Positions 18,671 through 28,114 of a stretch of DNA of 64,000 bases are shown in pieces. How positions within the stretch are numbered: position 1 is the stretch's first letter; each line of letters opens with the position of its first letter. The notes below the pieces were generated by a model. That model saw only the letters and a program-made list of their open reading frames with translations, was not told the DNA's origin and made no database searches. This stretch comes from Deltaproteobacteria bacterium (GTDB lineage Bacteria; JADJOY01): assembly GCA_016713535.1 (NCBI GenBank), contig JADJOY010000029.1:86511-150510 (forward strand). Reading direction: 5' to 3'. Made by a program: the position numbers and the translations under genes.

Positions 18671-19435
18671 ATGGATCCCAAGCTCGGCTCGCACGTCCCT
18701 CGGCGGGCGCTGGTCCTCGCCGCCGGCAAGGGCGAACGCCTGCGTCCGCTCACCAGCACCGTTCCCAAGCCGCTGGTCGAGGTGGCGGGGCGTCCGCTGA
18801 TCGCCCACGCGCTCGGGTGGCTGCGCCACTTCGGAGTGCGGGAGGTGGCGATCAACCTCCACCACCTCGGCGACCAGATCCGCGCGGCGGTGGGCGACGG
18901 CTCGGCTTACGGCGTCTCGGTCCACTACTCGGAGGAGCCCGAGATCCTCGGCACGGGTGGCGCCATCCGCCAGCTCGCCGGGTGGCTCGCGGACGGACCG
19001 TTCGTCGTTGCCAACGCGGACATCGTCCACGGCGTGGACCTCGCCGCCCTCGCCGAGCTCCACCACGCCTCGGGCTCGCTGGCGACGCTCGCGCTCAGGC
19101 CCGACCCCGAGAGCGCGCGCTACGGGGAAATCTTCATCGACGGTACCGGTCGGATCGTGAGCTTCCTGGACGAGCCACCGCGGCGGGACGAGCTCGAGGC
19201 GCTCATGTTCACGGGCGTCCAGATCGTCGAGCCCTCGATCGTCCCGCGCATCCCGTGGCCGGGCGCCTCGAGCAGCACCGCCCACCTCTATCGACCGCTG
19301 GTTCGCGAGGGCGCGCCGCTCTACGGCCTGCGCTACGACGGCTACTGGAGCGACGCGGGCACGCCCACCTCCCTCGAGGCGCTCCGCGCGGATTTCGCGG
19401 CAAGACGGGTGGTGCTCGGCTACGACCTCGGTTGA
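18671..19435 (+). CDS. Sugar nucleotidyltransferase, MurU-like
   Basis: 254 residues from ATG 18671. The N-terminal signature LAAGKGERLRPLT...PKPL binds the nucleotide and sugar phosphate; EILGTGGAIR, FVVANADIVHG with the metal-binding Asp, and GYWSDAGTP complete the family pattern. Length fits MurU, which makes UDP-MurNAc from MurNAc-1-phosphate, although related GlmU-N-terminal or mannose-1-phosphate guanylyltransferases share the motifs. The AmgK-like kinase at 15099 on the same strand would supply the substrate, which supports a peptidoglycan-recycling role. Confidence 0.8.
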   Translation: MDPKLGSHVPRRALVLAAGKGERLRPLTSTVPKPLVEVAGRPLIAHALGWLRHFGVREVAINLHHLGDQIRAAVGDGSAYGVSVHYSEEPEILGTGGAIRQLAGWLADGPFVVANADIVHGVDLAALAELHHASGSLATLALRPDPESARYGEIFIDGTGRIVSFLDEPPRRDELEALMFTGVQIVEPSIVPRIPWPGASSSTAHLYRPLVREGAPLYGLRYDGYWSDAGTPTSLEALRADFAARRVVLGYDLG

Positions 19436-19474
19436 CCCGCACCGGGCCGTGGGCTTACGGTCGAATGGGAGTCC

Positions 19475-22315
19475 ATGATCGGGCCTCCTCTGGATCGAGC
19501 CTCAGCCGTGGATTCACCCCCCCTGACCACGATTCCCGAGACGGTGCCGGCGGTCGACGTCCGCCTGCTCTCGATCAGCGCCCGCGAGTTCTTCGTCTAC
19601 ACGCTGGTCGACGGCCGCGCCGACGTGCGCCAGCTCGTGGCGCGCTCCGGCCTCCGCCAGGCCGATCTGCTGCGGAGCCTCCGCATCCTCGCCGGCGCGG
19701 GAGCGATCCAACTGCCGGGCTTCGAGCCTTCGTCGGACGAGGGGATCGCGCTGCCGAGCGCCGCCGCCGCGAGCGAGGCCGCGCGGGGCAGCGAGCCGCT
19801 GGTGCGCGTGCTCGCGCGGGTGCACCGCGGCGGGGGCTCGGGGACGGTGGTCGTCGAGCGCGGGCGTGCCGCGATGCGCATCACGTTCATCCGCGGCGAG
19901 ATCGTCGACGTCTCCGCGGCCTTCACGGGTGAGTTCTTCGGCACCTTCCTGCTCGAGCGCGGCAAGATCACCATGGGCGAGTTGCAGCTCTCGTTGCAGC
20001 GCATGTATGGCGAGAAGCGCCGCCAGGGCGAGGTGCTCGCGGAGATGGGGCTGGTCCGCGACGACGAGCTGCCCGGGTTGCTCGCGGCGCACGCCGCGGA
20101 GCGGGTCGCGGATGGGGTCGGCTGGGAGGGCGCCGAGGTCCGCTTTCTCGACGGCGAGACCGTGATCGGCCGCCCGCTCGCGATCGCGACCTCGCAGGTG
20201 CTCTTCCGCGCGATCCTCGAGCGCACACCGGTGGGGGTGTTGAGCGCGGAGCTCGACCCCCACGTCGCCGACCGGCTCGTGCCTCGGGTCGCCGCGGAAG
20301 ACCTCGATGCGGCCCGCCTCGGCTCCACCGAGGGCCGGGTGTGGTCCGCGCTCCACGGACCGGACGCACGGATGGCGGCGGTGCTCGCGCAGCCCGATCT
20401 CGCCGCCGACCGCGCGCGACGCTTCCTGCTCGCGGTGCTGGTGCTCGGCTACGTGGACGTCGACCGAGAGGATCCGCCCGCGACCCCCGAGGCGACCGCT
20501 CCGTCCGCGGCCGAGCTGGCGCGGGTCGCCGCCGACGCCAGCGCCGTCGCGGCGCACTCGCGGGCGCGGCCCGCCGCGCAAGCGCCTCCCGCCGCGGCGC
20601 CGGAGCTCCTCGTCGCCGGCGTCGCGGTGCCCGACAGCGGCGATCTGGCGCGGATCCCCGCGGTGGCGGTGCTCAGGGCGTTCCTCACCTCGCCGCGCGC
20701 GGGGCGGCTGGTGTTCGAGCGTGGCAAGGCCCAGAAGATCGTCGACCTCGGTGGCCGCGGCGCGATCGGCACGGTGCTCAGCGTCAACGCCGACCCGCCG
20801 TTCGGGAACTACCTGCTCGAGCGGGGCGTGATCGGTTTCGACGCCTACGAGCGCACGCTCCACCGCATGTACGCCGAGCGCCGTCGCCACGGCGAGGTGC
20901 TGGTGGACGATGGCGTGCTGAGCGCGGCGGAGCTGGAGCTCCACCTTCGCGCGCACCTCGAGCACCGGCTCGTCGAGCTCTTCGGCTGGAGCGACGGCCA
21001 CTACCAGTTCTCGGACTCCGCCGTCGCGGCGCGCGAGAGCCACGTCGATCCGGTCCGACTCCTCTATCTGGGCGCGCGGTCCTCGCTCGGTGACGGCTGG
21101 ATCGCCGCCGAGATCGCGCGGGTCCACGAGGACGTGGTGGTGGCGTCGCCCCGGACGGACGTCAGCAACCTCGGGCTCGAGCCCGAGGATCAGGCGCTCT
21201 GGGAGTCGCTGGTGGGTGCGGGCCGCACGGTGCGCGAGCTCCTCGACGAAGCGGGGGCGAGCACCGACGCGCGAGCCCGCCTGCTGGTGTCGCTCGCCTT
21301 CGCGGGAGCGATCGAGTTCCGTCCAGCGGGTGCCGCCGCGCCGGTGCGAGCGCAGGCGGTGGACGAGCCGGGGGCCACGCCATCGGCGCACCACCGCCGC
21401 GAGCCGTTGCCCGAGTCACCGACCGACGCCGTGTTGCTCCAGCGCGAGGCTCGCAGCCACATCCGCACCATCCACATCCGCCAGACGACGCGCGCCCCGG
21501 CGGCTGCCGACCGCACCCAGCCGGGCTACCGGCGGCCGCGGCTCTCGGCGCTCTCGGGCTTCGGCGAGCAGGCCGAGTTCGAGGACAAGATCGCGGGCCG
21601 CGCCTGGGAGGGCGACGTCGACATCGAGTTCGTGCGCGAGAACCTCTCCAAGACGCTCAAGTGGATGAGCCACCAGCACCGCTTCAAGATCCTCGACGCC
21701 CACGAGTCCCTCACCACCGACGAGCTCGAGGAGCGCTACCAGAAGCGCCGCGAGGGATTCGACCCCGACAACCGCCGCTACGCCGGGATGCCCGAAGACC
21801 TTCGCAACCTGGCGCGCGAGATCTGTCAGGTGATCGACGAGGCGTGGCAGTTCCTTCGCGACGAGCCGCGCCGCATCGAGTACCGGCGCGGGATCTTCGG
21901 CGAGTCGAACCTGGCCCTCGAGGCCGACGTCCAGTTCAAGAAGGGCGACGTGCTGCTGTTCTGGAAGCGCGAGCCCGAGGCGGCGATCCCGCTCTACATG
22001 TCGGCGATCGACCTCTACCCCAAGAACCCCGACTATCACGCGGCGCTCGGGCTCGCGGTTTACCGCGCCAACCGCAAGCGCTTGGGCGAGGCCCTCGGCC
22101 ACATCGAGCGCGGCATCCGGCTGCGGGGCGAGTCCGAGCTGCCGTACATGTACCTGGGAATGATCTACCGCGACGAGGGCGCGCGGCAGAAGGCTGCGGA
22201 CGCCTTCAAGCGGGCGCTCCAGGTGAACCCGCGCAGCAAGGACGCGCGCGCGCTCCTCGAGCGGCTGCTGCGCGGCGCGAGCGGCGATCCGTCCGACGAC
22301 GCCACCTCGGAGTGA
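19475..22315 (+). CDS. Large DUF4388/PATAN repeat protein with J-like domain and TPRs
   Basis: 946 residues from ATG 19475. Two copies of a DUF4388/PATAN-type module are visible at about residues 110-260 and 395-540. Both include a strand like FERGKAQKIVDLGG, then a segment NYLLERGVIGFDAYERTL, a helix RMYAERRRHGEVLVD, and DDGVL / EMGLV. After a low-complexity stretch comes a J-domain-like region about 720-790 (FKILDAHESLTTDELEERYQ, but no HPD), then TPRs to the end (NPDYHAALGLAVYRANRKR). Such proteins are common in Myxococcota and act as cytoplasmic scaffolds of unknown partner. A related shorter protein lies at 23753, beyond hisG. Confidence 0.75.
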   Translation: MIGPPLDRASAVDSPPLTTIPETVPAVDVRLLSISAREFFVYTLVDGRADVRQLVARSGLRQADLLRSLRILAGAGAIQLPGFEPSSDEGIALPSAAAASEAARGSEPLVRVLARVHRGGGSGTVVVERGRAAMRITFIRGEIVDVSAAFTGEFFGTFLLERGKITMGELQLSLQRMYGEKRRQGEVLAEMGLVRDDELPGLLAAHAAERVADGVGWEGAEVRFLDGETVIGRPLAIATSQVLFRAILERTPVGVLSAELDPHVADRLVPRVAAEDLDAARLGSTEGRVWSALHGPDARMAAVLAQPDLAADRARRFLLAVLVLGYVDVDREDPPATPEATAPSAAELARVAADASAVAAHSRARPAAQAPPAAAPELLVAGVAVPDSGDLARIPAVAVLRAFLTSPRAGRLVFERGKAQKIVDLGGRGAIGTVLSVNADPPFGNYLLERGVIGFDAYERTLHRMYAERRRHGEVLVDDGVLSAAELELHLRAHLEHRLVELFGWSDGHYQFSDSAVAARESHVDPVRLLYLGARSSLGDGWIAAEIARVHEDVVVASPRTDVSNLGLEPEDQALWESLVGAGRTVRELLDEAGASTDARARLLVSLAFAGAIEFRPAGAAAPVRAQAVDEPGATPSAHHRREPLPESPTDAVLLQREARSHIRTIHIRQTTRAPAAADRTQPGYRRPRLSALSGFGEQAEFEDKIAGRAWEGDVDIEFVRENLSKTLKWMSHQHRFKILDAHESLTTDELEERYQKRREGFDPDNRRYAGMPEDLRNLAREICQVIDEAWQFLRDEPRRIEYRRGIFGESNLALEADVQFKKGDVLLFWKREPEAAIPLYMSAIDLYPKNPDYHAALGLAVYRANRKRLGEALGHIERGIRLRGESELPYMYLGMIYRDEGARQKAADAFKRALQVNPRSKDARALLERLLRGASGDPSDDATSE

Positions 22316-22580
22316 GCGGGCACCGAGCAGGGGGCTGTTCCAGCCCCCCGCCCGCGCGGAGTGAATCCGCGCGGGTCCCACCCCCGAGTCACTCGCTTCG
22401 CTCGTGGCGTCGCGCTGAGGCTGTGAACGTTTCCCTCTGGGTTGCTCCCGGAAGCCGCGTAGGCCCGGCGACGGGGGATGGAACCCCCGTCGCTACGATG
22501 ACTTTCGTAGCGCGGCGGGCTCCGTCCCCCCGCGGCGCTTCGCTCTGGCTCGATTTCTTCACAGGCGCGCTGCGACGCGC
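22316..22580. repeat. Dispersed intergenic repeat, copy 1
   Basis: The non-coding gap between the DUF4388 gene and hisG. It holds the hairpin GGGGCTG-TTC-CAGCCCC near 22331-22347, a GCGCGGA/TCCGCGC stem near 22353-22372, the block CACTCGCTTCGCTCGTGGCG near 22389, and a block ending CGTAGCGCGG-CTCCGTCC near 22480-22545. The same four blocks in the same order lie at 25440-25620. The rest of the gap, 22580-22727, shows only GC-rich sequence and presumably holds the hisG promoter. Confidence 0.65.
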
Positions 22581-22727
22581 CATGTGACGGGTCCATTCGT
22601 GGCTCGAGCCGGGACGTGCCGCTGGCCGCCGGGGCCATCGAGACACGTCCGGGCGCGCGCTAGGGCTTCCGGGTTCATCGCATCACCGGCGGTGCCGCGT
22701 TTCCGCGGCGTCGTCCACGAGGACCGC

Positions 22728-23657
22728 ATGGCTCCCGCCAAGAAATCGACTCGCCCGGCGAAGTCCGCCGCGCCCGCCGCGCCGGCCCCGCTGCTCAAGC
22801 TCGGCCTGCCCAAGGGCAGCCTCCAGGACGCCACCGTGCGGCTCTTCGCCAAGGCCGGCTGGAACGTGATGGCGAGCGGCCGCGGCTACTATCCCCCCAT
22901 CGACGACAAGGAGATCCAGGCGCGCCTGATCCGCGCGCAGGAGATGGCTCGGTACGTCGAGGACGGACTGCTCGACGTGGGCCTGACCGGGCGCGACTGG
23001 GTGCTCGAGCAGAACGCCAAGGTCCACGAGGTCGCCGAGCTCCAGTACGCACGCGCCGGGCTGGGCAAGGTGCGCTGGGTGATCGCGGTACCCGAGGCGT
23101 CGCCCATCCACCGGGTCGAGGACCTGCAGGGCAAGCGCATCGCGACCGAGCTGGTGGGCTTCACGCGCCGCTACCTGAAGGGCCGGGGCGTGACCGCCAA
23201 GGTCGAGTTCTCGTGGGGCGCCACCGAGGTCAAGCCGCCCGAGCTCGCCTACGCGATCGTCGAGCTCACCGAGACCGGCAGCTCGCTCAGGGCCAATCAC
23301 CTGCGCATCGTCGACACCATCCTCGAGTCCACCACGCTCTTGATCGCCAACCGTGAGTCGTGGAAGGACCCCTGGAAGCGCCGCAAGATGGAGAGCATGG
23401 CGCTGCTCCTGGGCGGCGCGCTGCGCGCCGAGACCAAGGTCGGCCTCAAGATGAACGTCCACGAGGGTCACCTGGGCGAGGTGCAGGAGCTGCTCCCGGC
23501 GCTGCACACGCCGACGCTCGCGACGCTCTCGGACAAGGGCTGGTTCAGCCTCGAGGTGGTGGTGGACGAGCAGCTCGTGCGGGACCTGGTGCCGCGGCTC
23601 AAGCAGTTCGGCGCCACCGGCATCATCGAGTATCCGCTCAACAAGGTGGTGCCCTGA
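22728..23657 (+). CDS. hisG: ATP phosphoribosyltransferase HisG (long form)
   Basis: 309 residues from ATG 22728; an in-frame extension upstream looks non-coding. It catalyses the first step of histidine synthesis, joining ATP and PRPP. Family marks: [20 protein letters not shown] at the N-terminus, [25 protein letters not shown] in the PRPP loop, and VRWVIAVPE. The C-terminal 75 residues ([18 protein letters not shown] to the end) are the ACT-like regulatory domain for histidine feedback in the long form, so no HisZ partner is needed. The N-terminal 20 residues are a Lys/Ala/Pro-rich extension. No other his gene is present in the window. Confidence 0.95.
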   Translation: MAPAKKSTRPAKSAAPAAPAPLLKLGLPKGSLQDATVRLFAKAGWNVMASGRGYYPPIDDKEIQARLIRAQEMARYVEDGLLDVGLTGRDWVLEQNAKVHEVAELQYARAGLGKVRWVIAVPEASPIHRVEDLQGKRIATELVGFTRRYLKGRGVTAKVEFSWGATEVKPPELAYAIVELTETGSSLRANHLRIVDTILESTTLLIANRESWKDPWKRRKMESMALLLGGALRAETKVGLKMNVHEGHLGEVQELLPALHTPTLATLSDKGWFSLEVVVDEQLVRDLVPRLKQFGATGIIEYPLNKVVP

Positions 23658-23752
23658 GCCAGGCGTGGGCCTCGCGCCGCAGCCGCGAAAAGCGCCCGGA
23701 AATGAACCCTCGTGACGGCTCGCGCGTCGTGTAAGATCGCGAGCCAGCCGCC

Positions 23753-25432
23753 ATGAACCCATCCGATCTCTCGCTCAAGCTGCGCGTCAACATGGGTGCG
23801 CTCAAGGGAGTGCGTCTCACCTCCACGGACGGGCTCTTGCTGTCGCTCGTCGACGGCAACCGATCGGTCGACGACGTGGTGCGCTCGGCGCCGCTGCCGC
23901 GCGACCAGGTGCTGGAGGCGGTCACGCGGCTGCGGGCGGCGGGAGTGCTGCTCGCCCCCGGCGAAGCGGCACCTGCCGCGGCACCCGCTCGACCTGCGCC
24001 CCCGGCGTCGACCCGCGTCCGGCCGGGTGGTGGGGAAGACGTGCCGTTCGTCGAGGTCAAGACCGACGAGGTCATCGCCAACCCGGCCACGTGGGTGAAG
24101 CAGGCGATGGCGACCAGCGCGGAGCCACTGCGCGACAAGACGCCCTCCGCGGTGGTGCGTGCCGCCCAGGTCGAGGCCGAGTTCCTCGACCGCCTCGACC
24201 TCGACGGAACGCCCGAGCTCGACCCCAAGCCGCCGCCCCCGCCGGTGCGCCGCGTGCGCTCGGGACCGTGGCAGGCCAAGGGCAAGACCGAGACCGGCAG
24301 CCTCAAGAACGACCCGATCTACCGGCTGCTGCGCGACTACTACAACGACAAGCGCTCGGGACTGCTCAAGGTCGAGACCGAGAAGGACTGGCGCGAGATC
24401 TACTTCTTCCGCGGCCACCCGAACTACGTCCGCGAGCCCAACCCGAAGTACCGCTTCGGCGAGTCGCTCGAGCGCAGTGGGCTCGTGAGCCCGTTCGACG
24501 TCGCCGACGCCCAGAAGATCGCCGAGAAGGAGAAACTCCTCCTCGGGCTGGTGCTGGTCGAGCTCGGCAGCCTCACCGAGTTCCAGATCAAGGGGATCGT
24601 GCGCACGCTCGTCGAGGTGCGGATCTCCGACATCTTCGGCTGGGATCGCGGCAACTACACCTTCACCGCCGACGACCGCGAGCGCGACGACCTGGTGCTC
24701 ACCCAGGTCGACATGAGCCGTATCCTGTTCTTCGGGCTCAAGACCAAGTTCCCGTGGGAGAAGGCGCGGATCGAGCTCGAGCGCGACCAGGACCGCTACC
24801 TGGTGCGCAACCCGGAGATGGCGCAGGCCGTGGCGCGTCTCAAGCTGGCGGATCGCGAGCGGCGCTTCCTCGACGACGTGATCGACGGCGCGCGCACGCT
24901 GCGCCAGATCATCGGCTACTCGACCCTCAAGGGCTCCTCGACCTGGCAGCTCCTGCACGCCCTGATCGTCACGGGGTTCGTGACCTTCGCGGAAAACGCG
25001 CAGATGGACGTGGTGTCGAGCAAGCTCGCGCTCGACGTCGAGAAGAAGATCGCGACCCTGCGCGGCGCCACTCACTTCGACGTGCTCGAGGTGCACTGGA
25101 CCGCGCTCGACTTCGAGATTCGCGCCGGCTACGAGCGACTGCTCAAGGAGTACAGCCTCGACCGGCGTGAGGTGCAGAACGCCTCGCAGGAAGTCCACGA
25201 CAAGTACAGGATCGTGCTCGACCGGGTCGAGCTCGCCTACCGCAGCATCCACGAGTCGGGACCGCGGCGGACCTACCGCGAGAGCGTGATCCCCGACGAC
25301 AAGATCCGCTTCGCGGCGACCTTCAACGTCCAGCAGGCCAAGAACTACAAGTTCATGGGTGACATGCGCCAGGCGAAAGAGTGCTTCGACCGCGCCCGCG
25401 AGCTCGCGCCCAACGTCAAAGTCGATCTCTGA
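23753..25432 (+). CDS. DUF4388-type protein with J-like C-terminal region
   Basis: 559 residues. The N-terminus (about 1-75) is a small winged-helix-like module, DGNRSVDDVVRSAPLPRDQV, also seen at the start of the 19475 protein. After a Pro/Ala linker comes a DUF4388/PATAN-type domain (about 180-330: KRSGLLKVETEKDWREIYFF, EKEKLLLGLVLVELGSL, GWDRGNYTFTADDRE), a second winged-helix-like region about 365-420, then a J-like region (HFDVLEVHWTALDFEIRAGY ... YSLDR). No HPD is seen, so DnaK stimulation is doubtful. It ends with one TPR-like helix pair. It is probably a cytoplasmic regulator or adaptor; its function is unknown. Confidence 0.75.
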   Translation: MNPSDLSLKLRVNMGALKGVRLTSTDGLLLSLVDGNRSVDDVVRSAPLPRDQVLEAVTRLRAAGVLLAPGEAAPAAAPARPAPPASTRVRPGGGEDVPFVEVKTDEVIANPATWVKQAMATSAEPLRDKTPSAVVRAAQVEAEFLDRLDLDGTPELDPKPPPPPVRRVRSGPWQAKGKTETGSLKNDPIYRLLRDYYNDKRSGLLKVETEKDWREIYFFRGHPNYVREPNPKYRFGESLERSGLVSPFDVADAQKIAEKEKLLLGLVLVELGSLTEFQIKGIVRTLVEVRISDIFGWDRGNYTFTADDRERDDLVLTQVDMSRILFFGLKTKFPWEKARIELERDQDRYLVRNPEMAQAVARLKLADRERRFLDDVIDGARTLRQIIGYSTLKGSSTWQLLHALIVTGFVTFAENAQMDVVSSKLALDVEKKIATLRGATHFDVLEVHWTALDFEIRAGYERLLKEYSLDRREVQNASQEVHDKYRIVLDRVELAYRSIHESGPRRTYRESVIPDDKIRFAATFNVQQAKNYKFMGDMRQAKECFDRARELAPNVKVDL

Positions 25433-25439
25433 GTGCGGG

Positions 25440-25770
25440 TCTCTCGGGGGGCTGTTCCAGCCCCCACCCCGCCGGACCGCAGTGTCAATCCGGCGGGTCA
25501 CCAAAGGCCGCCGCGAGGGCGCACTCGCTTCGCTCGTGGCGTCGCGCCGCGACGGAGGATGGAACCCCCGTCGCTACGATGGTTTTCGTAGCGCGGGGGC
25601 TCCGTCCCCCCGCGGCGCGAGACCGCCGAATGGCTTTGCGCTCGAGCACGTTCCAGCCCCTCGCCCGCGACGGGCTCTGCGCGGCCCGCCGGAGGCGGGC
25701 CCTCCAGACCGGGAGGGGCACGCGCCGCGTGCCCGGCGAACCGGGATGGCGTCACGCCGCCGAGGCCGTG
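25440..25770. repeat. Dispersed intergenic repeat, copy 2
   Basis: Second copy of the element seen after the 19475 gene: GGGGCTG-TTC-CAGCCCC near 25448, a CCGGCGGG-type stem, CACTCGCTTCGCTCGTGGCG near 25530, then GACGGAGGATGGAACCCCCG and CGTAGCGCGG near 25551-25605. It ends with GGGAGGGGCACGCGCCGCG at about 25710, which also occurs (one base different) in the 42.7-43.1 kb repeat cluster. No gene is visible between the 23753 gene and the GH44 gene. Confidence 0.65.
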
Positions 25771-25802
25771 GATCGCGGTCGGCCGCCGCGCGTCCGCCCG
25801 GC

Positions 25803-27425
25803 TCAGCCGCTCGGGTCGGTGCCGGGGATGGCGAGGATGGCGATGCTGGTCGCCGAGAGCGGTACGCTCGCCACACCGCCCGCCACGTTCAGGTCGGCCT
25901 TGCGCACGATCGTCGCGCCACCGTCGTTCGAGTAGAGCCGCGCGGCCCCCGACGGCGAGAACGCGCCCACGCCGACCTTCACCGTGCGCGCCGACGCTCG
26001 CTCGTTGACGAGCACGATCGTCAGTCCGCTGGCGCCTGTGGCGGCGTAGGCCTGGAGCTCGGTCTCGCTCACGCTCGCGCGCACGCTCGTCGACTCGAAC
26101 GCGGCGCCAGCGCCGTCGTAGTTCCGGAACAGCCGGTACGCCGCGAACGCCCGCTCGCCGGCTCCGGGGGGCGCCCACGCGGTGGCGAGGTCCATCCCCT
26201 CGCGGCCGAGGATGCCGAGGACCTCGGCGTAGGTCACCGCACCGATCGCCTCGTCGTGGTGGTAGAAGTCGAACTCGCTGAGCGCGAGCTTGGTGCCCGG
26301 ATAGTTCTGCGCCACCCAGTCGCGCATGCGCGGCACCAGCCGGATCTGCGCGTCGATCCACGATGGGTCGGTGTACGTCGGGTCCCACAGCGAGCGTGTA
26401 ATCGCCGGCGGGCTCCCGCCCTGCGGGTAGTAGTGGAGATCGAGGTAGTGGAGGATCCGCCTCCCGTGCGCCTGCTCGTAGGCCTTCGCCTGCTGGAGCA
26501 GCCACGCCGTGAGCTCGACGCCACCGTGGGCGGCGCGGTCGGGTGAGCTCGGGAAGCAGCCCTGCGAGACGTCGTCGGCGTCGGAACAGAAGTAGTTGGG
26601 CCAGCCCCACTCGGCGGGGCCGGCGATCTGGGCGGTCGGGTCGGCGTCGAGGATCGCCACCGCGTGATCGCGCATCCGCTGCCACAGCTCGTCGTAGGTG
26701 AGCCGGGTCTTGCGGATGTCGTGGTGGGTCGAGCTCCACAGGTTGGGCTCGTTGTCGAGGGCGTAGATGCGCTGGCCGTTCGAGGGGCCGAACTTCTGCA
26801 CCAGGTAAGCCGCCCACTGGCCGACCCACGCCGGATCGACCGCCATGCTGGTGCGCGTCGCGCTGCCGCAGTCGATGTAGGCCCCCGAACTCGGGTTCAC
26901 GCCGCTGCCGCAGTTGGTGTCGTAGGGGTCGAACGACGTCTGGCTCGGGTACGCACTCTTCGGGCAGCCGCAGTCGAATGGGTGGCCGTACCTGGGGGGC
27001 GCCTTCGCCACCCAGCCGATCGTCGGCACCGTCAGGAGCGCCTTCGCGCCGTGGCTCGCGAGTGTCGCGAGCAGGGCGTTGGCGCCGCTTTGCTCCTTGG
27101 GATCGGCGGGCGGGTTCGCGCACCAGCCGTCGGCGTCGTTCCAGCAGCCCGGGACGTTCTCGAAGTACCAGTCGGCGGCGGTGTTCTGGACGTCGATCAG
27201 GTAGTTGTAGCGGGTGACCGAGTTGCCGCCCCAGCGCCCCGCCGCGATCCGACCGGCCGAGAGCTGGGTGGCATCGGGGAAGTTGAGCCCGTAGATCCCG
27301 GGCGAGATCGCGCGCCGATCGGCGGCGGTGTCGACGCTCACCGAGAGCAGGTCACACGTCGCCGCGAGGTTGATGGCGAGCGCGAACCCCGCCACCGCGA
27401 TGGCCGACCGTCGTGTGCGTTTCAC
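25803..27425 (-). CDS. GH44 family endoglucanase/xyloglucanase
   Basis: 540 residues from ATG 27425 with a signal peptide (SAIAVAGFALAINLAATC; the Cys could make it a lipoprotein). GH44 marks: SPGIYGLNFP, then AAGRWGGNSVTRYNYLIDV, the acid/base in YALDNEPNLW (Glu226) and the nucleophile in LALSEFDFYH (Glu384). The TIM barrel is followed by a C-terminal beta-sandwich of about 100 residues (SVSETELQAYAATGASGLTI). The enzyme cleaves beta-1,4-glucan such as cellulose or xyloglucan outside the cell. It is alone, with no carbohydrate-binding module and no sugar-uptake genes nearby. Confidence 0.9.
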   Translation of the reverse strand: MKRTRRSAIAVAGFALAINLAATCDLLSVSVDTAADRRAISPGIYGLNFPDATQLSAGRIAAGRWGGNSVTRYNYLIDVQNTAADWYFENVPGCWNDADGWCANPPADPKEQSGANALLATLASHGAKALLTVPTIGWVAKAPPRYGHPFDCGCPKSAYPSQTSFDPYDTNCGSGVNPSSGAYIDCGSATRTSMAVDPAWVGQWAAYLVQKFGPSNGQRIYALDNEPNLWSSTHHDIRKTRLTYDELWQRMRDHAVAILDADPTAQIAGPAEWGWPNYFCSDADDVSQGCFPSSPDRAAHGGVELTAWLLQQAKAYEQAHGRRILHYLDLHYYPQGGSPPAITRSLWDPTYTDPSWIDAQIRLVPRMRDWVAQNYPGTKLALSEFDFYHHDEAIGAVTYAEVLGILGREGMDLATAWAPPGAGERAFAAYRLFRNYDGAGAAFESTSVRASVSETELQAYAATGASGLTIVLVNERASARTVKVGVGAFSPSGAARLYSNDGGATIVRKADLNVAGGVASVPLSATSIAILAIPGTDPSG

Positions 27426-27514
27426 CCCACGATTTCAGGACTCCGCGAGGCACAAGTCAATCGGGAGAAGCGCTCGTTCCGGGGCGCCGACCGGCGAGCG
27501 CCTGCGGTGTCGCC

Positions 27515-28114
27515 TCACCTCGACGGCCAGATCCTGCGCGCGATCGGTAGGCACAAGAGCATCACCGCGCCGTTGGCGAAACCGAACCAGGGTGGGGCGA
27601 GGAAGAAGGGGGCGCCGAGCCGGTGCCCGATCCAGTTCATCGCCAGACGCTCGGCGCTCGACACGATCAGCAGCACGCCGCCCCAGTACTGGATGTCGTT
27701 GGAGAGCGGGCGCAGCACCCGGAACAGCGCCGCGCCGCCGAGGCCGATCGCCCACGCCATCCCGAGGTAGGCGTGCTTCGCCTCCGCCCAGACCGGCGAG
27801 CGCGCGCACATCTTGTCCTGCGCCCACACCGGGAAGATCGCCAGGATGATGAGCAGCAGCCACAGCAGGTTGCGCTGGTTGCGGCGGTGGTCGGCCGAGA
27901 ACTCGAAGCCGAACTGCTTGGGCGTGGTGCGCATCATCTGCGCGCACACCTTGCAGTAGAAGCGTCGGTAGGGCTCGAGACCGGCCAGCTCGATGGTGCG
28001 GCCGCAGCCGCGGCACTCCGTGGTGGGCGGGATCTCGAGAGGTGGGCGCTGCCACCAGCGGCGCCTCGCGGGCGCCTCCGGTGCGCCCTCGGCGTCGGCG
28101 GTGGTGGTGTTCAT
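27515..28114 (-). CDS. Zinc-ribbon membrane protein of unknown function
   Basis: 199 residues from ATG 28114. After a basic N-terminus there is a CxxC...CxxC zinc ribbon (ECRGCGRTIELAGLEPYRRF then YCKVCAQMM). Four hydrophobic helices follow, at about residues 83-98, 110-128, 138-155 and 165-190. The ribbon probably faces the cytoplasm. The gene starts 3 bp from the stop of the upstream GRAM/receiver/PilZ gene and is in the same direction, so they should be co-transcribed. It has no recognised family beyond the ribbon and helices. Confidence 0.7.
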   Translation of the reverse strand: MNTTTADAEGAPEAPARRRWWQRPPLEIPPTTECRGCGRTIELAGLEPYRRFYCKVCAQMMRTTPKQFGFEFSADHRRNQRNLLWLLLIILAIFPVWAQDKMCARSPVWAEAKHAYLGMAWAIGLGGAALFRVLRPLSNDIQYWGGVLLIVSSAERLAMNWIGHRLGAPFFLAPPWFGFANGAVMLLCLPIARRIWPSR

